Below, piece after piece: positions 36,671 to 45,454 of a stretch of DNA of 64,000 nt; position 1 is the first letter of the stretch, and each line of letters begins with the position of its first letter. The stretch lies in the NCBI RefSeq assembly GCF_000718165.1, contig NZ_JOEY01000036.1, positions 38,295-102,294 of the forward strand. The letters run 5' to 3'. Below the pieces are notes generated by a model. It worked only from the letters and a program-made list of their open reading frames with translations, had not been told where the DNA came from and ran no database searches. The position numbers and the translations under genes were made by a program. The stretch is from Streptomyces fulvoviolaceus (GTDB taxonomy: Bacteria > Actinomycetota > Actinomycetes > Streptomycetales > Streptomycetaceae).

Positions 36671-36910
36671 ATGCTCGAGGAGGCTCTCGAGCACCTCGTG
36701 AAGGGCATCGTCGACAACCCTGACGATGTGCAGGTCGCCTCGCGCGACCTGCGCCGCGGGCGTGTGCTCGAGGTCCGGGTGCACCCCGACGACCTCGGCA
36801 AGGTGATCGGCCGCAACGGCCGCACCGCACGCGCCCTGCGCACCGTCGTGGGCGCCATCGGCGGCCGCGGTGTCCGCGTCGACCTCGTCGACGTGGACCA
36901 CGTCCGCTGA
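36671..36910 (+). CDS. khpA: KH-domain RNA-binding protein (KhpA)
   Basis: This 79-aa single KH-domain protein is encoded 2 bp after rpsP. The GxxG loop is seen in VIGRNGRTARALRTVVGAIG, preceded by VLEVRVHPDDLGK. KhpA proteins bind many RNAs, and in Gram-positives they act with KhpB in cell-envelope and division control; in this operon they are thought to help ribosome maturation. No catalytic residues are expected. Confidence 0.93.
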   Translation: MLEEALEHLVKGIVDNPDDVQVASRDLRRGRVLEVRVHPDDLGKVIGRNGRTARALRTVVGAIGGRGVRVDLVDVDHVR

Positions 36911-36994
36911 CGCCAAACGCAGCACCGGCTCGGGCCGGGGAGGGCCACTGGGCCGTCCCCGGCCCGTAGTCGTACCTACAGGAGATCAAGCACA

Positions 36995-37570
36995 GTGCAG
37001 CTGGTAGTTGCTCGTATCGGCCGTGCCCATGGCATCAAGGGCGAGGTCACCGTCGAGGTCCGCACCGACGAGCCGGAGCTGAGGCTCGGACCCGGCGCCG
37101 TACTGATGACGGACCCCGCCTCGACGGGTCCGCTCACCATCGAGACCGGCCGTGTCCACAGCGGCCGGCTTCTCCTGCGCTTCGAGGGCGTCCGTGACCG
37201 CAACGGCGCCGAGGCCCTGCGCAACACCCTCCTGATCGCCGAGGTGGACCCGGAGGTGCTCCCCGAGGAAGAGGACGAGTACTACGACCACCAGCTGATG
37301 GACCTGGACGTGGTGACGAAGGAGGGTGCGGAGGTCGGCCGTATCACCGAGATCTCGCACCTGCCCTCGCAGGACCTGTTCATCGTGGAGCGGCCCGACG
37401 GCAGCGAGGTGATGATCCCCTTCGTGGAGGAGATCGTCATCGAGATCGACCTGGAGGAGCAGCGGGCGGTCATCGACCCGCCGCCGGGTCTGATCGACGA
37501 CCAGGCGGAGATCGCGTCCTCCCGTGACGCCTCCGAGGACTCCTCTGACTCCTCCGGGGAAGAGGCGTAA
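36995..37570 (+). CDS. rimM: 16S rRNA processing protein RimM
   Basis: RimM binds S19 and assists maturation of the 30S head. The 191-aa protein opens [20 protein letters not shown] (RimM N domain) and has the PRC-barrel region [20 protein letters not shown] and [20 protein letters not shown]. The tail is rich in Asp/Ser/Glu. The GTG start at 36995 follows an AGGAGA site. Its stop TAA overlaps the ATG of trmD by one base, so the two are translationally coupled. Confidence 0.96.
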   Translation: MQLVVARIGRAHGIKGEVTVEVRTDEPELRLGPGAVLMTDPASTGPLTIETGRVHSGRLLLRFEGVRDRNGAEALRNTLLIAEVDPEVLPEEEDEYYDHQLMDLDVVTKEGAEVGRITEISHLPSQDLFIVERPDGSEVMIPFVEEIVIEIDLEEQRAVIDPPPGLIDDQAEIASSRDASEDSSDSSGEEA

Positions 37571-38403
37571 TGCGGCTCGACGTCGTCACGATCTTCCCCG
37601 AGTACCTCGAACCTCTGAACGTCTCCCTCGTCGGCAAGGCACGCGCGCGTGGACAGCTCAACGTCCACGTGCACGACCTGCGCGCGTGGACGCACGACCG
37701 GCACAACACCGTCGACGACACCCCGTACGGCGGCGGCCCCGGCATGGTCATGAAGACCGATCCCTGGGGTGACGCGCTGGACTCCGCCCTCGCCGACGGC
37801 TACGAGACGGGCTCCCACGCGCCGGCGCTCATCGTGCCCACGCCCAGCGGCCGCCCCTTCACCCAGGAACTCGCCGTGGAGCTCTCCGAGCGCCCCTGGC
37901 TGATCTTCACGCCCGCGCGCTACGAGGGCATCGACCGCCGTGTCATCGACGAGTACGCGACCCGGATGCCGGTCTACGAGGTCTCCATCGGCGACTACGT
38001 CCTCGCCGGCGGCGAGGCGGCCGTACTCGTCGTCACGGAGGCCGTGGCGCGGCTGCTGCCCGGTGTCCTGGGCAACGCGGAGTCGCACCGGGACGACTCG
38101 TTCGCGCCCGGGGCCATGGCCAACCTCCTGGAGGGGCCCGTCTACACGAAGCCGCCCCAGTGGCGCGGGCGGGGGATCCCGGACGTGTTGCTCAGCGGCC
38201 ACCACGGCAAGATCGCCCGCTGGCGCCGCGACGAGGCCCTCAGGCGTACGACAGCCAACCGGCCCGACCTCATCGAGCGCTGCGACCCCAAGGCCTTCGA
38301 CAAGAAGGACCGCGAAATGCTCTCCATCCTGGGCTGGGCGCCGGACCCGCAGGGGGAGCCGTACGGCCGATTTTGGCGCAGGCTGGAAGGCATGGAAGAA
38401 TAG
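37570..38403 (+). CDS. trmD: tRNA (guanine37-N1)-methyltransferase TrmD
   Basis: TrmD makes m1G37 in tRNAs and prevents frameshifting. The 277-aa SPOUT-class enzyme begins [20 protein letters not shown] and shows DTPYGGGPGMVMKTDP and the knot region RYEGIDRRVIDEYATRMP, EVSIGDYVLAGGEAAVL with the SAM-binding trefoil residues. The catalytic Asp region is in NAESHRDDSFAPG. It overlaps the rimM stop. rplS follows after a 133-bp gap. Confidence 0.97.
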   Translation: MRLDVVTIFPEYLEPLNVSLVGKARARGQLNVHVHDLRAWTHDRHNTVDDTPYGGGPGMVMKTDPWGDALDSALADGYETGSHAPALIVPTPSGRPFTQELAVELSERPWLIFTPARYEGIDRRVIDEYATRMPVYEVSIGDYVLAGGEAAVLVVTEAVARLLPGVLGNAESHRDDSFAPGAMANLLEGPVYTKPPQWRGRGIPDVLLSGHHGKIARWRRDEALRRTTANRPDLIERCDPKAFDKKDREMLSILGWAPDPQGEPYGRFWRRLEGMEE

Positions 38404-38536
38404 GTCGCTGTTGTGCACCGTCCGGACTGCGCCCCTGCCACAGGGGGACACGACGCCCGTCCCGACCCGCACGACTCTCATCCAGAACATCTACTTCCGT
38501 TGATGACCTGTGGCATCAGCGAAGAAAGCAGACGAA

Positions 38537-38887
38537 ATGTCTCACCTGCTCGACTCCGTCGACACCGCGTCGCTGCGCAGCGACGTCCCGGCCTTCCGCC
38601 CGGGTGACACCGTCAACGTCCACGTCCGCGTCATCGAGGGCAACCGCTCCCGTGTGCAGCAGTTCAAGGGCGTAGTCATCCGTCGCCAGGGCGCCGGTGT
38701 CCGCGAGACCTTCACGGTCCGCAAGGTCTCGTTCTCCGTGGGCGTCGAGCGCACCTTCCCGGTGCACACCCCGATCGTCGAGAAGATCGAGCTCGTCACC
38801 CGCGGTGACGTGCGTCGCGCGAAGCTGTACTACCTGCGCGACCTGCGCGGCAAGGCCGCGAAGATCAAGGAGAAGCGCGACAACTGA
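38537..38887 (+). CDS. rplS: 50S ribosomal protein L19
   Basis: L19 sits at the 30S-50S interface. The 116-aa protein starts at ATG 38537 ([20 protein letters not shown]) and contains [40 protein letters not shown] and [20 protein letters not shown], all typical. An upstream in-frame start at 38510 would add nine residues not seen in the family. It closes the rpsP-trmD-rplS block and is followed by four signal peptidase genes. Confidence 0.97.
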   Translation: MSHLLDSVDTASLRSDVPAFRPGDTVNVHVRVIEGNRSRVQQFKGVVIRRQGAGVRETFTVRKVSFSVGVERTFPVHTPIVEKIELVTRGDVRRAKLYYLRDLRGKAAKIKEKRDN

Positions 38888-38932
38888 TCGCGCGAGAGGG
38901 TCCAAAGCGAGGCCGGATAATATCTGGCTTCG

Positions 38933-39649
38933 ATGGACACCGAAGCACAGCCGACGGAGCGCGACCGCTCCTCCAGCCGTTCTGACTCCGAGGAGATCTC
39001 GGACACAGAGGGTCGGGAGGGGCGGTCGCGCTTCGCGTTGGTGTCGCGGATCAGCGCATGGCTCCCCGGCGGCCGGATCAGCCTGACCCTGCTGCTCTGT
39101 CTGCTGTTCCTCCTGCTGCTCAGCAACTTCGTGCTGCAGCCGTTCCAGATTCCCAGCGGATCCATGGAAAACGGATTGAGGATCGGGGACCGCGTTCTCG
39201 TAAATAAGTTGGCGTACCGTTTCGGTGCCGAACCGCAGCGTGGTGACGTCGTCGTGTTCGACGGAACCGGGTATTTCGGGGACGCCGACTACGTCAAGCG
39301 CGTTGTGGGTGTGGGGGGAGACCACGTGGTCTGTTGTGACAAGGAGGGGAGGATCCAGGTGAACGGCCGGTCGGTCGACGAGTCGACCTTCCTGTACCCC
39401 GGTGACAGCCCGTCCACGGTGGCCTTCGACGTGGTCGTGCCCGACGGCACCCTGTTCGTCCTCGGCGACCACCGCAGCGACTCCAGCGACTCCCGGGACC
39501 ACCTGGGCTCACCGGGCGGCGGCATGATCCCCGTCGACGTCGTCGTCGGACGCGCCGACTGGATCCTGTGGCCCGCCGGCCACTCCACCCACCTGCACCG
39601 TCCCGCCTCCTACGCGCGTGTGCCCGCCGCGGACGGTGTCCATGGGTAA
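38933..39649 (+). CDS. sipW: Type I signal peptidase SipW
   Basis: This is the first of four adjacent type I signal peptidases, which cut Sec and Tat signal peptides on the outer face of the membrane. The 238-aa protein has a polar N-terminus, one membrane helix (ISLTLLLCLLFLLLLSNFVL, near 45), the Ser-Lys dyad with Ser in QIPSGSMENGL and Lys in DYVKRVVGVGGD, and box E GDHRSDSSDSRDH. Unlike its three neighbours no C-terminal membrane helix is visible. The stop overlaps the sipX start by 8 bp. The names follow the sipWXYZ cluster known in Streptomyces. Confidence 0.92.
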   Translation: MDTEAQPTERDRSSSRSDSEEISDTEGREGRSRFALVSRISAWLPGGRISLTLLLCLLFLLLLSNFVLQPFQIPSGSMENGLRIGDRVLVNKLAYRFGAEPQRGDVVVFDGTGYFGDADYVKRVVGVGGDHVVCCDKEGRIQVNGRSVDESTFLYPGDSPSTVAFDVVVPDGTLFVLGDHRSDSSDSRDHLGSPGGGMIPVDVVVGRADWILWPAGHSTHLHRPASYARVPAADGVHG

Positions 39650-40733
39650 CCGTGGCCGACCGCGCGGCACTTCGACCGCGGCCGACAATCTGCTGCCCAC
39701 GGGCGCCCGGCGTGCCTCCGGTCCGGACGGCGGGCGCAGTCGGGCCGAGCGGCGCAAGCTCCAGCGCAAGGTCAAGCGGCGCCGCAGGCGCTCCGCGATC
39801 AAGGAGATACCACTCCTCGTCGGCGTCGCGGTCCTCATAGCCCTCGTCCTGAAGACCTTCCTCGTCCAGGCGTTCGTGATCCCGTCCGGCTCGATGGAGC
39901 AGACGATCCAGATCGGCGACCGGGTCCTGGTCGACAAGTTCACCCCGTGGTTCGGCTCGAAGCCGGAGCGCGGGGACGTGGTCGTCTTCAAGGACCCCGG
40001 CGGCTGGCTGAACGAGGAGACGACCACCACGAAGAAGGACGACCCCGTGGTCGTCAAGCAGGTCAAGGAAGGGCTCACCTTCATCGGCCTGCTGCCGTCC
40101 GACAACGAGAAGGACCTCATCAAGCGGGTCGTCGGTGTCGGCGGCGACCGCGTCAAGTGCTGTGACACGCAGGGGCGGGTGACCGTCAACGGCGTCCCCC
40201 TGACCGAGGGCGACTACCTGTATCCGGGAAACGCCCCGTCCACGCAGGAGTTCGACATCACCGTCCCCAAGGGGCGGCTGTGGGTGATGGGTGACCACCG
40301 GGCCAACTCCGCGGACTCCCGTGTGCATCAGAACACCGACTACGGCGGTACGGTCTCCGAGGACTCGGTGGTGGGACGGGCCATGGTCATCGCCTGGCCC
40401 TTCGGCCACTGGACCACGCTGAAGGAGCCGAAAACCTACGCTTCCGTGTCCGACTCGGCTTCCGGGTCGACCGCGGCTTCCCCAGTGTCGCTTAGGGTTG
40501 CACCCGACGATCCGAACGGAACGATCCAACTCCCGAGCCCTGCGGAACTCCCGCTCGTTATGGGAGTGGTGGGCTTGCGCCGCACATGGGGCAGGCAGCG
40601 GCACAGAGTAAGGAGTTGGCGTGGGGGATGTGGCGGTTGGCGCACGGTCCGGGCACGACGGCGAGGAGCACCGCGGACGCCCCGTGGAAGCAGCCGACCC
40701 GGCCGTGGACAGCGCCGTGACCTCCGGGAGTGA
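39642..40733 (+). CDS. sipX: Type I signal peptidase SipX, with Arg-rich tail
   Basis: This is a 363-aa type I signal peptidase. A very basic N-terminus (RKLQRKVKRRRRRSAIKEIP) precedes the membrane anchor (LLVGVAVLIALVLKTFLVQA, near 62). Catalytic Ser is in VIPSGSMEQTI and Lys in KDLIKRVVGVGGD; box E is MGDHRANSADSR. After a short hydrophobic segment (LPLVMGVVGL, near 308) the last 45 residues are Arg/Gly/Pro-rich and are encoded in the 113 bp that overlap the start of sipY in another frame. The start ATG 39642 was chosen over 39618 because it gives the usual N-terminus after the overlap with sipW. Confidence 0.92.
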   Translation: MGNRGRPRGTSTAADNLLPTGARRASGPDGGRSRAERRKLQRKVKRRRRRSAIKEIPLLVGVAVLIALVLKTFLVQAFVIPSGSMEQTIQIGDRVLVDKFTPWFGSKPERGDVVVFKDPGGWLNEETTTTKKDDPVVVKQVKEGLTFIGLLPSDNEKDLIKRVVGVGGDRVKCCDTQGRVTVNGVPLTEGDYLYPGNAPSTQEFDITVPKGRLWVMGDHRANSADSRVHQNTDYGGTVSEDSVVGRAMVIAWPFGHWTTLKEPKTYASVSDSASGSTAASPVSLRVAPDDPNGTIQLPSPAELPLVMGVVGLRRTWGRQRHRVRSWRGGCGGWRTVRARRRGAPRTPRGSSRPGRGQRRDLRE

Positions 40734-41604
40734 CTCCGGAGCGACCGAAGACAGCACGATGACGGGAGAACGGACCGGCACGGAGGACGGAGGGCCGGGA
40801 GACTCGGCCCCCAAGGCGAAGAAGCCGCGCTCCTTCTGGAAGGAACTGCCCATCCTGATCGGCATCGCGCTCGTGCTGGCGCTGCTGATCAAGACGTTCC
40901 TGGTGCAGGCGTTCTCGATCCCCTCGGACTCGATGCAGAACACCCTTCAGCAGGGCGACCGTGTTCTGGTCGACAAGCTCACCCCCTGGTTCGGCTCCGA
41001 GCCCGAGCGCGGCGAGGTCGTCGTCTTCCACGACCCCGACAACTGGCTGGCGGGCGAGCCGACGGCCGACCCGAACGCCGTGCAGACGTTCCTCTCCTGG
41101 ATCGGCCTCATGCCGTCCGCCGAGGAGAAGGACCTGATCAAGCGCGTGATCGGCGTCGGCGGCGACACCGTCTCCTGCGAGGGCACGGGCCCGCTGAAGG
41201 TCAACGGCAAAGCGCTGAACGAGGCGGACTACGTCTACGCCGGCAACACCCCGTGCAGCCAGGACGACCAGGGCGGCCAGTTCTCCGTGAAGGTCCCCAA
41301 GGGCTTCATCTGGGTCATGGGCGACCACCGGCAGAACTCGCGTGACTCGCGCTACAACCAGTCGGACAAGAACCACGGCATGGTGCCGGTGGACGAGGTC
41401 GTCGGCCGCGCCATCGTGAAGGCCTGGCCGATCAACCGCTGGGGCACCCTGCCGGAGCCGGACACCTTCAGCCAGGTCGGCCTCGACGACCAGTCCTCGG
41501 CGTCCGCGGCCCTCACGGTCGCACCGACCGGCCTCGCCCTCGTGGGTGTGGTGCCGGTGGCGCTGTGGCGTCGTAGGAAGATCGCCGTGGCCGAGACTCG
41601 CTGA
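40621..41604 (+). CDS. sipY: Type I signal peptidase SipY
   Basis: This is a 327-aa signal peptidase; in S. lividans SipY is the main housekeeping enzyme. It has a long acidic cytoplasmic N-terminus, an anchor (ELPILIGIALVLALLIKTFL, near 75), Ser in SIPSDSMQNTL, Lys in KDLIKRVIGVGGD, box E MGDHRQNSRDSR, and a C-terminal membrane helix (TGLALVGVVPVALWRRRK). The start GTG 40621 has a strong AAGGAG 5 bp upstream, so the 113-bp overlap with sipX is probably real. An in-frame ATG at 40759 lacks such a site. Confidence 0.92.
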   Translation: MGDVAVGARSGHDGEEHRGRPVEAADPAVDSAVTSGSDSGATEDSTMTGERTGTEDGGPGDSAPKAKKPRSFWKELPILIGIALVLALLIKTFLVQAFSIPSDSMQNTLQQGDRVLVDKLTPWFGSEPERGEVVVFHDPDNWLAGEPTADPNAVQTFLSWIGLMPSAEEKDLIKRVIGVGGDTVSCEGTGPLKVNGKALNEADYVYAGNTPCSQDDQGGQFSVKVPKGFIWVMGDHRQNSRDSRYNQSDKNHGMVPVDEVVGRAIVKAWPINRWGTLPEPDTFSQVGLDDQSSASAALTVAPTGLALVGVVPVALWRRRKIAVAETR

Positions 41605-41703
41605 CCGTACGGTCAAGGCTCGGGAAAACCCTTGTGCGGCTGGTGACCTTGGTCCGGGTGAGGGGCTGACCCGGTCAGGTACCGCCGGGTAGGGTGCGGA
41701 TCC

Positions 41704-42459
41704 ATGGGTGGCGAGAGCACTACGCGTACGGCCCCGCGCAGCGGTGGCACAGACACAGGCCCGGTGGGCAGCCGGACCGGACAGCGATTGTCCGGGCTGG
41801 CCGTCGCACTGGGCCTTGTGCTGTTCCTCGGGGGATTCGCCTGGGGAGCGGTGATCTACCGGCCGTACACCGTGCCCACCAGTTCGATGACGCCGACGAT
41901 CGACGCGGGTGACCGGGTCCTGGCCCAGCGCGTCGACGGTGGTGAGGTACGCCGGGGCGACGTGGTCGTCTTCGTTGACAAGACCTGGGTGACCAACGCC
42001 CCTGTGGTCAAGCGCGTCGTCGCGGTCGGCGGTGACACCGTCGCCTGTTGCACGGACGGCAAGCTGACCGTCAACGGCAAGCAGATCGACGAACCGTATC
42101 TGCCCGAGGGAAGCCAGGCCGAGATCACGAACTTCCCGACCGTGACCGTGCCGAAGGGCCGGCTCTTCCTGCTGGGTGACGAGCGTGAGGGGTCCCTGGA
42201 CTCCACCGCGCACCTGACGGACGCCGCGAGCGGCACCGTGGCGCGCAGTGCGGTCAGCGCCCGTGTCGACGCGGTCGTGTGGCCCATGAACGGCATGCTG
42301 CAGAGCCCGACCGGCTTCGAGACGCTCGGCGCGCTCTCCTCGCCCGGGCCGCTGCGCACGATCGTCGCCCTGATCGTCGTGGGCGGGATCCTCGTCCTCG
42401 GCGGCGGAGCGTACGGACCGGTCGCCAACCGCCTCGGCAAGCGCTCCCGTGCCCGCTGA
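41704..42459 (+). CDS. sipZ: Type I signal peptidase SipZ
   Basis: This is a 251-aa signal peptidase, the most divergent of the four. It has an N-terminal helix (LSGLAVALGLVLFLGGFAWG), Ser in TVPTSSMTPTI, Lys in NAPVVKRVVAVGGD, box E LGDEREGSLDS (where Asp-Glu-Arg replaces the Asp-His-Arg of its neighbours) and a C-terminal helix (TIVALIVVGGILVLGGGAYG). It lies 99 bp after sipY and overlaps the Nudix gene start by 11 bp, so it may also be part of a sipZ-Nudix transcript. Confidence 0.9.
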   Translation: MGGESTTRTAPRSGGTDTGPVGSRTGQRLSGLAVALGLVLFLGGFAWGAVIYRPYTVPTSSMTPTIDAGDRVLAQRVDGGEVRRGDVVVFVDKTWVTNAPVVKRVVAVGGDTVACCTDGKLTVNGKQIDEPYLPEGSQAEITNFPTVTVPKGRLFLLGDEREGSLDSTAHLTDAASGTVARSAVSARVDAVVWPMNGMLQSPTGFETLGALSSPGPLRTIVALIVVGGILVLGGGAYGPVANRLGKRSRAR

Positions 42460-42973
42460 GGCGGAGGCCGCGCACGAGGACTCGTACCAGGGCGGGCTGC
42501 GCAAGGTGGCCCGGGTGGTGCTGCTCGATCCCGAGGACCGCATCCTGCTCCTGCACGGCCACGAGCCGGACGATCCTGCCGACGACTGGTGGTTCACGCC
42601 CGGTGGCGGTCTGGAGGGCGACGAGAGCCGTGAAGAGGCCGCGATCAGGGAACTCGCCGAGGAGACCGGCATCACCGAGGTCGAGCTCGGCCCGGTGCTC
42701 TGGCGGCGGATGTGCTCCTTCCCGTTCGCGGGCCGCCGCTGGGACCAGGACGAGTGGTACTTCCTGGCCCGTACGACCCAGACGGCCACCGTGGCCGCGG
42801 GCCTCACCGAGCTCGAGCGGCGCAGCGTCGCCGGAGCGCGCTGGTGGACGTGTCAGGAACTGACCCGGGCACATGAGACGGTGTATCCGACCAGACTCGC
42901 CGAGTTGCTCCGCAGGCTGCTCGACGAAGGTCCCCCGGCCGGGCCCGTGACCCTTGACCCCGAAATCGTCTAG
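42449..42973 (+). CDS. Nudix hydrolase
   Basis: This 174-aa protein contains the complete Nudix box GGGLEGDESREEAAIRELAE-ETGI (near residue 52; Gx5Ex7REUxEExGU), which binds Mg2+ and hydrolyses nucleoside-diphosphate-linked compounds. The start is GTG 42449, overlapping the sipZ end. The N-terminus (KVARVVLLDPEDRILLLHGH) is the usual first strand. The substrate is not predictable. Confidence 0.93.
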   Translation: MPAEAEAAHEDSYQGGLRKVARVVLLDPEDRILLLHGHEPDDPADDWWFTPGGGLEGDESREEAAIRELAEETGITEVELGPVLWRRMCSFPFAGRRWDQDEWYFLARTTQTATVAAGLTELERRSVAGARWWTCQELTRAHETVYPTRLAELLRRLLDEGPPAGPVTLDPEIV

Positions 42974-43029
42974 GGGCTGACGGGACTGGCGCACAATGGT
43001 GGGATCGCACGGCTGAAGGGGAACATGCC

Positions 43030-43338
43030 ATGAGCGCCGAGGACCTCGAGAAGTACGAGACCGAGATGGAGCTCAAGCTCTACCGGGAGTACCGCGATGT
43101 CGTCGGTCTGTTCAAATACGTGATCGAGACCGAGCGGCGCTTCTACCTGACCAACGACTACGAGATGCAGGTGCACTCGGTCCAGGGTGAGGTGTTCTTC
43201 GAGGTGTCCATGGCGGATGCCTGGGTGTGGGACATGTATCGGCCGGCGCGTTTCGTGAAGCAGGTCCGTGTCCTCACGTTCAAGGACGTGAACATCGAGG
43301 AGCTGAACAAGAGCGATCTGGAGCTGCCGGGTGGGTGA
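43030..43338 (+). CDS. DUF2469 family protein
   Basis: This 102-aa acidic actinobacterial protein of unknown function is almost invariant in the order. It begins MSAEDLEKYETEMELKLYRE and contains RRFYLTNDYEMQVHSVQGEV and MADAWVWDMYRPARFVKQV. No catalytic motif or membrane segment is visible. It is generally found between the signal peptidase/Nudix genes and yraN, as here. A GGGGAA site precedes the ATG at 43030. Confidence 0.93.
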   Translation: MSAEDLEKYETEMELKLYREYRDVVGLFKYVIETERRFYLTNDYEMQVHSVQGEVFFEVSMADAWVWDMYRPARFVKQVRVLTFKDVNIEELNKSDLELPGG

Positions 43339-43455
43339 TCGTCGCTGGTGCGTCCTCGTGTGAGTGGCGGGGTTTTCCACAACCGGTGAGTAATCCACCA
43401 AGATCAACTCGATCTGCTCGGTTGCGTGACGGTTGGCGCCGGAGGTGGTGCCGAC

Positions 43456-43827
43456 ATGAACACCAATCGGGCACGCAGTGCACTCGGCAAGTACGGCGAG
43501 ACGCTGGCCGCGCGGCGGCTGGTCGAGGCCGGGATGACGGTCCTGGAGCGCAACTGGCGCTGTGGCAGGACGGGTGAGATCGACATCGTGGCCCGGGACG
43601 GCGACGTCCTGGTCGTCTGCGAGGTCAAGACACGGCGGGTGGGTGCCTTCGAGCACCCGATGGCCGCGGTGACTCCCGAGAAGGCGGAGCGCCTGCGAGG
43701 CCTCGCCGAACGCTGGATCCACGCCCATGGAGGGGCGCCACCGGGAGGCGTCCGCATCGACCTGGTGGGCGTCGTCCTGCCCAGCCGCGGCGCACCCGTC
43801 GTCGAGCACGCGCGGGGGGTGGCCTGA
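43456..43827 (+). CDS. YraN/UPF0102 endonuclease-fold protein
   Basis: This 123-aa protein of the UPF0102 family has a restriction-endonuclease-like fold. Seen: [39 protein letters not shown] and [19 protein letters not shown]. The E-ID...EVK residues match the PD-(D/E)xK metal site. The start ATG 43456 has GGAGGTGG upstream at 43441. It is in an operon with comM (1-bp gap) and dprA, all DNA-uptake-linked genes. The function is not proven. Confidence 0.92.
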   Translation: MNTNRARSALGKYGETLAARRLVEAGMTVLERNWRCGRTGEIDIVARDGDVLVVCEVKTRRVGAFEHPMAAVTPEKAERLRGLAERWIHAHGGAPPGGVRIDLVGVVLPSRGAPVVEHARGVA

Positions 43828-43828
43828 C

Positions 43829-45454
43829 ATGGGGTTCGCACGTACGTGCTCGGTGGCGCTCGTGGGCGTCGAAGGCGTGGTCGTCGAGGTCCAGGCCGAC
43901 CTGGAACCGGGGGTCGCGGCGTTCACGCTCGTGGGGTTGCCGGACAAGAGCCTCACGGAGAGCCGGGATCGGGTTCGGGCCGCAGTCGTGAACTCGGGTG
44001 CCGAGTGGCCGCAGAAGAAACTGACGGTGGGGCTCAGTCCGGCGTCGGTGCCGAAGGCCGGCTCGGGATTCGATCTCGCTGTGGCGTGCGCCGTGCTCGG
44101 CGCCTCCGAGCGGATCGACCCGCGGGTGCTCGCCGACATCGTGATGATCGGAGAGCTGGGCCTGGACGGGCGGGTGCGTCCCGTCCGGGGCATCCTGCCG
44201 GCGGTGCTGGCCGCTGCGGACGCCGGGTACGAGCAGGTGGTGGTGCCGGAGTGCGCCGCCGCCGAGGCCTCACTGGTGCCCGGCGTGTCCGTGCTGGGCG
44301 TGCGCACCCTGCGGCAGCTGATCGCCGTCCTCGCGGACGAGCCCGTGCCCGACGAGGAGCCGGACGATCCCGGCCGCCCCGATCCGCTGCTCGCCGGTCT
44401 GCGTGTGCCGGGTACGGGTGCGGCCACGGGCATGCACAGTGCCGGGGCCGCACAGCAGGACCACGGGCACGACCTGTCCGACGTCGTGGGGCAGGTTTCG
44501 GCGCGTACCGCGGTGGAGGTCTCGGCGGCGGGCGGCCACCACCTGTTCCTGGAGGGTCCTCCGGGTGCCGGCAAGACGATGCTCGCGGAGCGGCTCCCGG
44601 CCGTGCTGCCCCGGCTGAGCCGGCAGGAGTCGCTGGAGGTCACGGCGGTCCACTCGGTGGCGGGCCTGCTGCCGCCGGGCAAGCCCCTGGTCGACGTCGC
44701 CCCCTACTGCGCCCCGCATCACTCGGCCACCATGCAGGCCCTCGTCGGTGGCGGTGCCGGCGTCGCCCGGCCCGGCGCGGTGTCGCTCTCCCATCGAGGG
44801 GTCCTCTTTCTCGACGAGACGCCCGAGTTCAGCAGCCATGCACTCGACGCGCTGCGGCAGCCGCTGGAAGCCGGGCACGTGGTGATCGCGCGCAGCGCCG
44901 GCGTCGTGCGGTTCCCGGCGAAGTTCCTGATGGTCCTCGCGGCCAACCCCTGCCCCTGTGGCCGTTTCTCCCAGACCGACGACTTCTGCGAGTGCCCGCC
45001 CTCGGCGATCCGCCGGTACCAGGCCCGGCTCTCCGGTCCGCTGCTCGACCGGGTCGACCTGCGGGTGGAGGTGGACCGCGTCACCCGTGCCCAGCTCACC
45101 GAACGCGGCGCGCGGGGCGAGTCGACCGCGGTGGTCGCCGAGCGGGTACGGGCGGCCAGGGAGCGGGCGGCGGCGCGCCTCGCCGGCACCCCGTGGCGGA
45201 CCAACAGTGAGGTGCCGGGCCGCGAGCTGCGCAGCCGCTGGCACGCCATGTCCGGGGCCATGGACGATGCCGAACGCAGCCTGGAGAGGGGCGTCCTGAC
45301 CGCCCGCGGGCTCGACCGCGTCCTGCGCGTCGCCTGGACGGTCGCGGATCTGGTCGGGCACGACCGTCCGGACGCGACGGACGTCGCCCTGGCCCTCCAG
45401 CTGCGCACCGGGGTGCCACGGGGCGTGCCGATGGCCATCGGGGCGCTGACATGA
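43829..45454 (+). CDS. comM: ComM/YifB-family AAA ATPase (Mg chelatase-like)
   Basis: ComM-type hexameric helicases promote branch migration during natural transformation in Gram-negatives; the role in Streptomyces is unknown. The 541-aa protein has an N-terminal Lon-C-like domain (VEVQADLEPGVAAFTLVGLP, LTVGLSPASVPKAGSGFDLA), Walker A LEGPPGAGKTML near residue 243, Walker B GVLFLDETPEF, a Cys4-like loop NPCPCGRFSQTDDFCECPPS and the C-terminal Mg-chelatase domain with arginine finger region. It starts 1 bp after the yraN stop and overlaps dprA by 4 bp. Confidence 0.95.
   Translation: MGFARTCSVALVGVEGVVVEVQADLEPGVAAFTLVGLPDKSLTESRDRVRAAVVNSGAEWPQKKLTVGLSPASVPKAGSGFDLAVACAVLGASERIDPRVLADIVMIGELGLDGRVRPVRGILPAVLAAADAGYEQVVVPECAAAEASLVPGVSVLGVRTLRQLIAVLADEPVPDEEPDDPGRPDPLLAGLRVPGTGAATGMHSAGAAQQDHGHDLSDVVGQVSARTAVEVSAAGGHHLFLEGPPGAGKTMLAERLPAVLPRLSRQESLEVTAVHSVAGLLPPGKPLVDVAPYCAPHHSATMQALVGGGAGVARPGAVSLSHRGVLFLDETPEFSSHALDALRQPLEAGHVVIARSAGVVRFPAKFLMVLAANPCPCGRFSQTDDFCECPPSAIRRYQARLSGPLLDRVDLRVEVDRVTRAQLTERGARGESTAVVAERVRAARERAAARLAGTPWRTNSEVPGRELRSRWHAMSGAMDDAERSLERGVLTARGLDRVLRVAWTVADLVGHDRPDATDVALALQLRTGVPRGVPMAIGALT

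Noticed and set aside
39649..40733. A frameshift or sequencing error at the end of sipX
   Set aside because: sipY has its own strong ribosome-binding site at 40610-40615 and similar overlaps are plausible in this cluster, so no error is claimed without read data.
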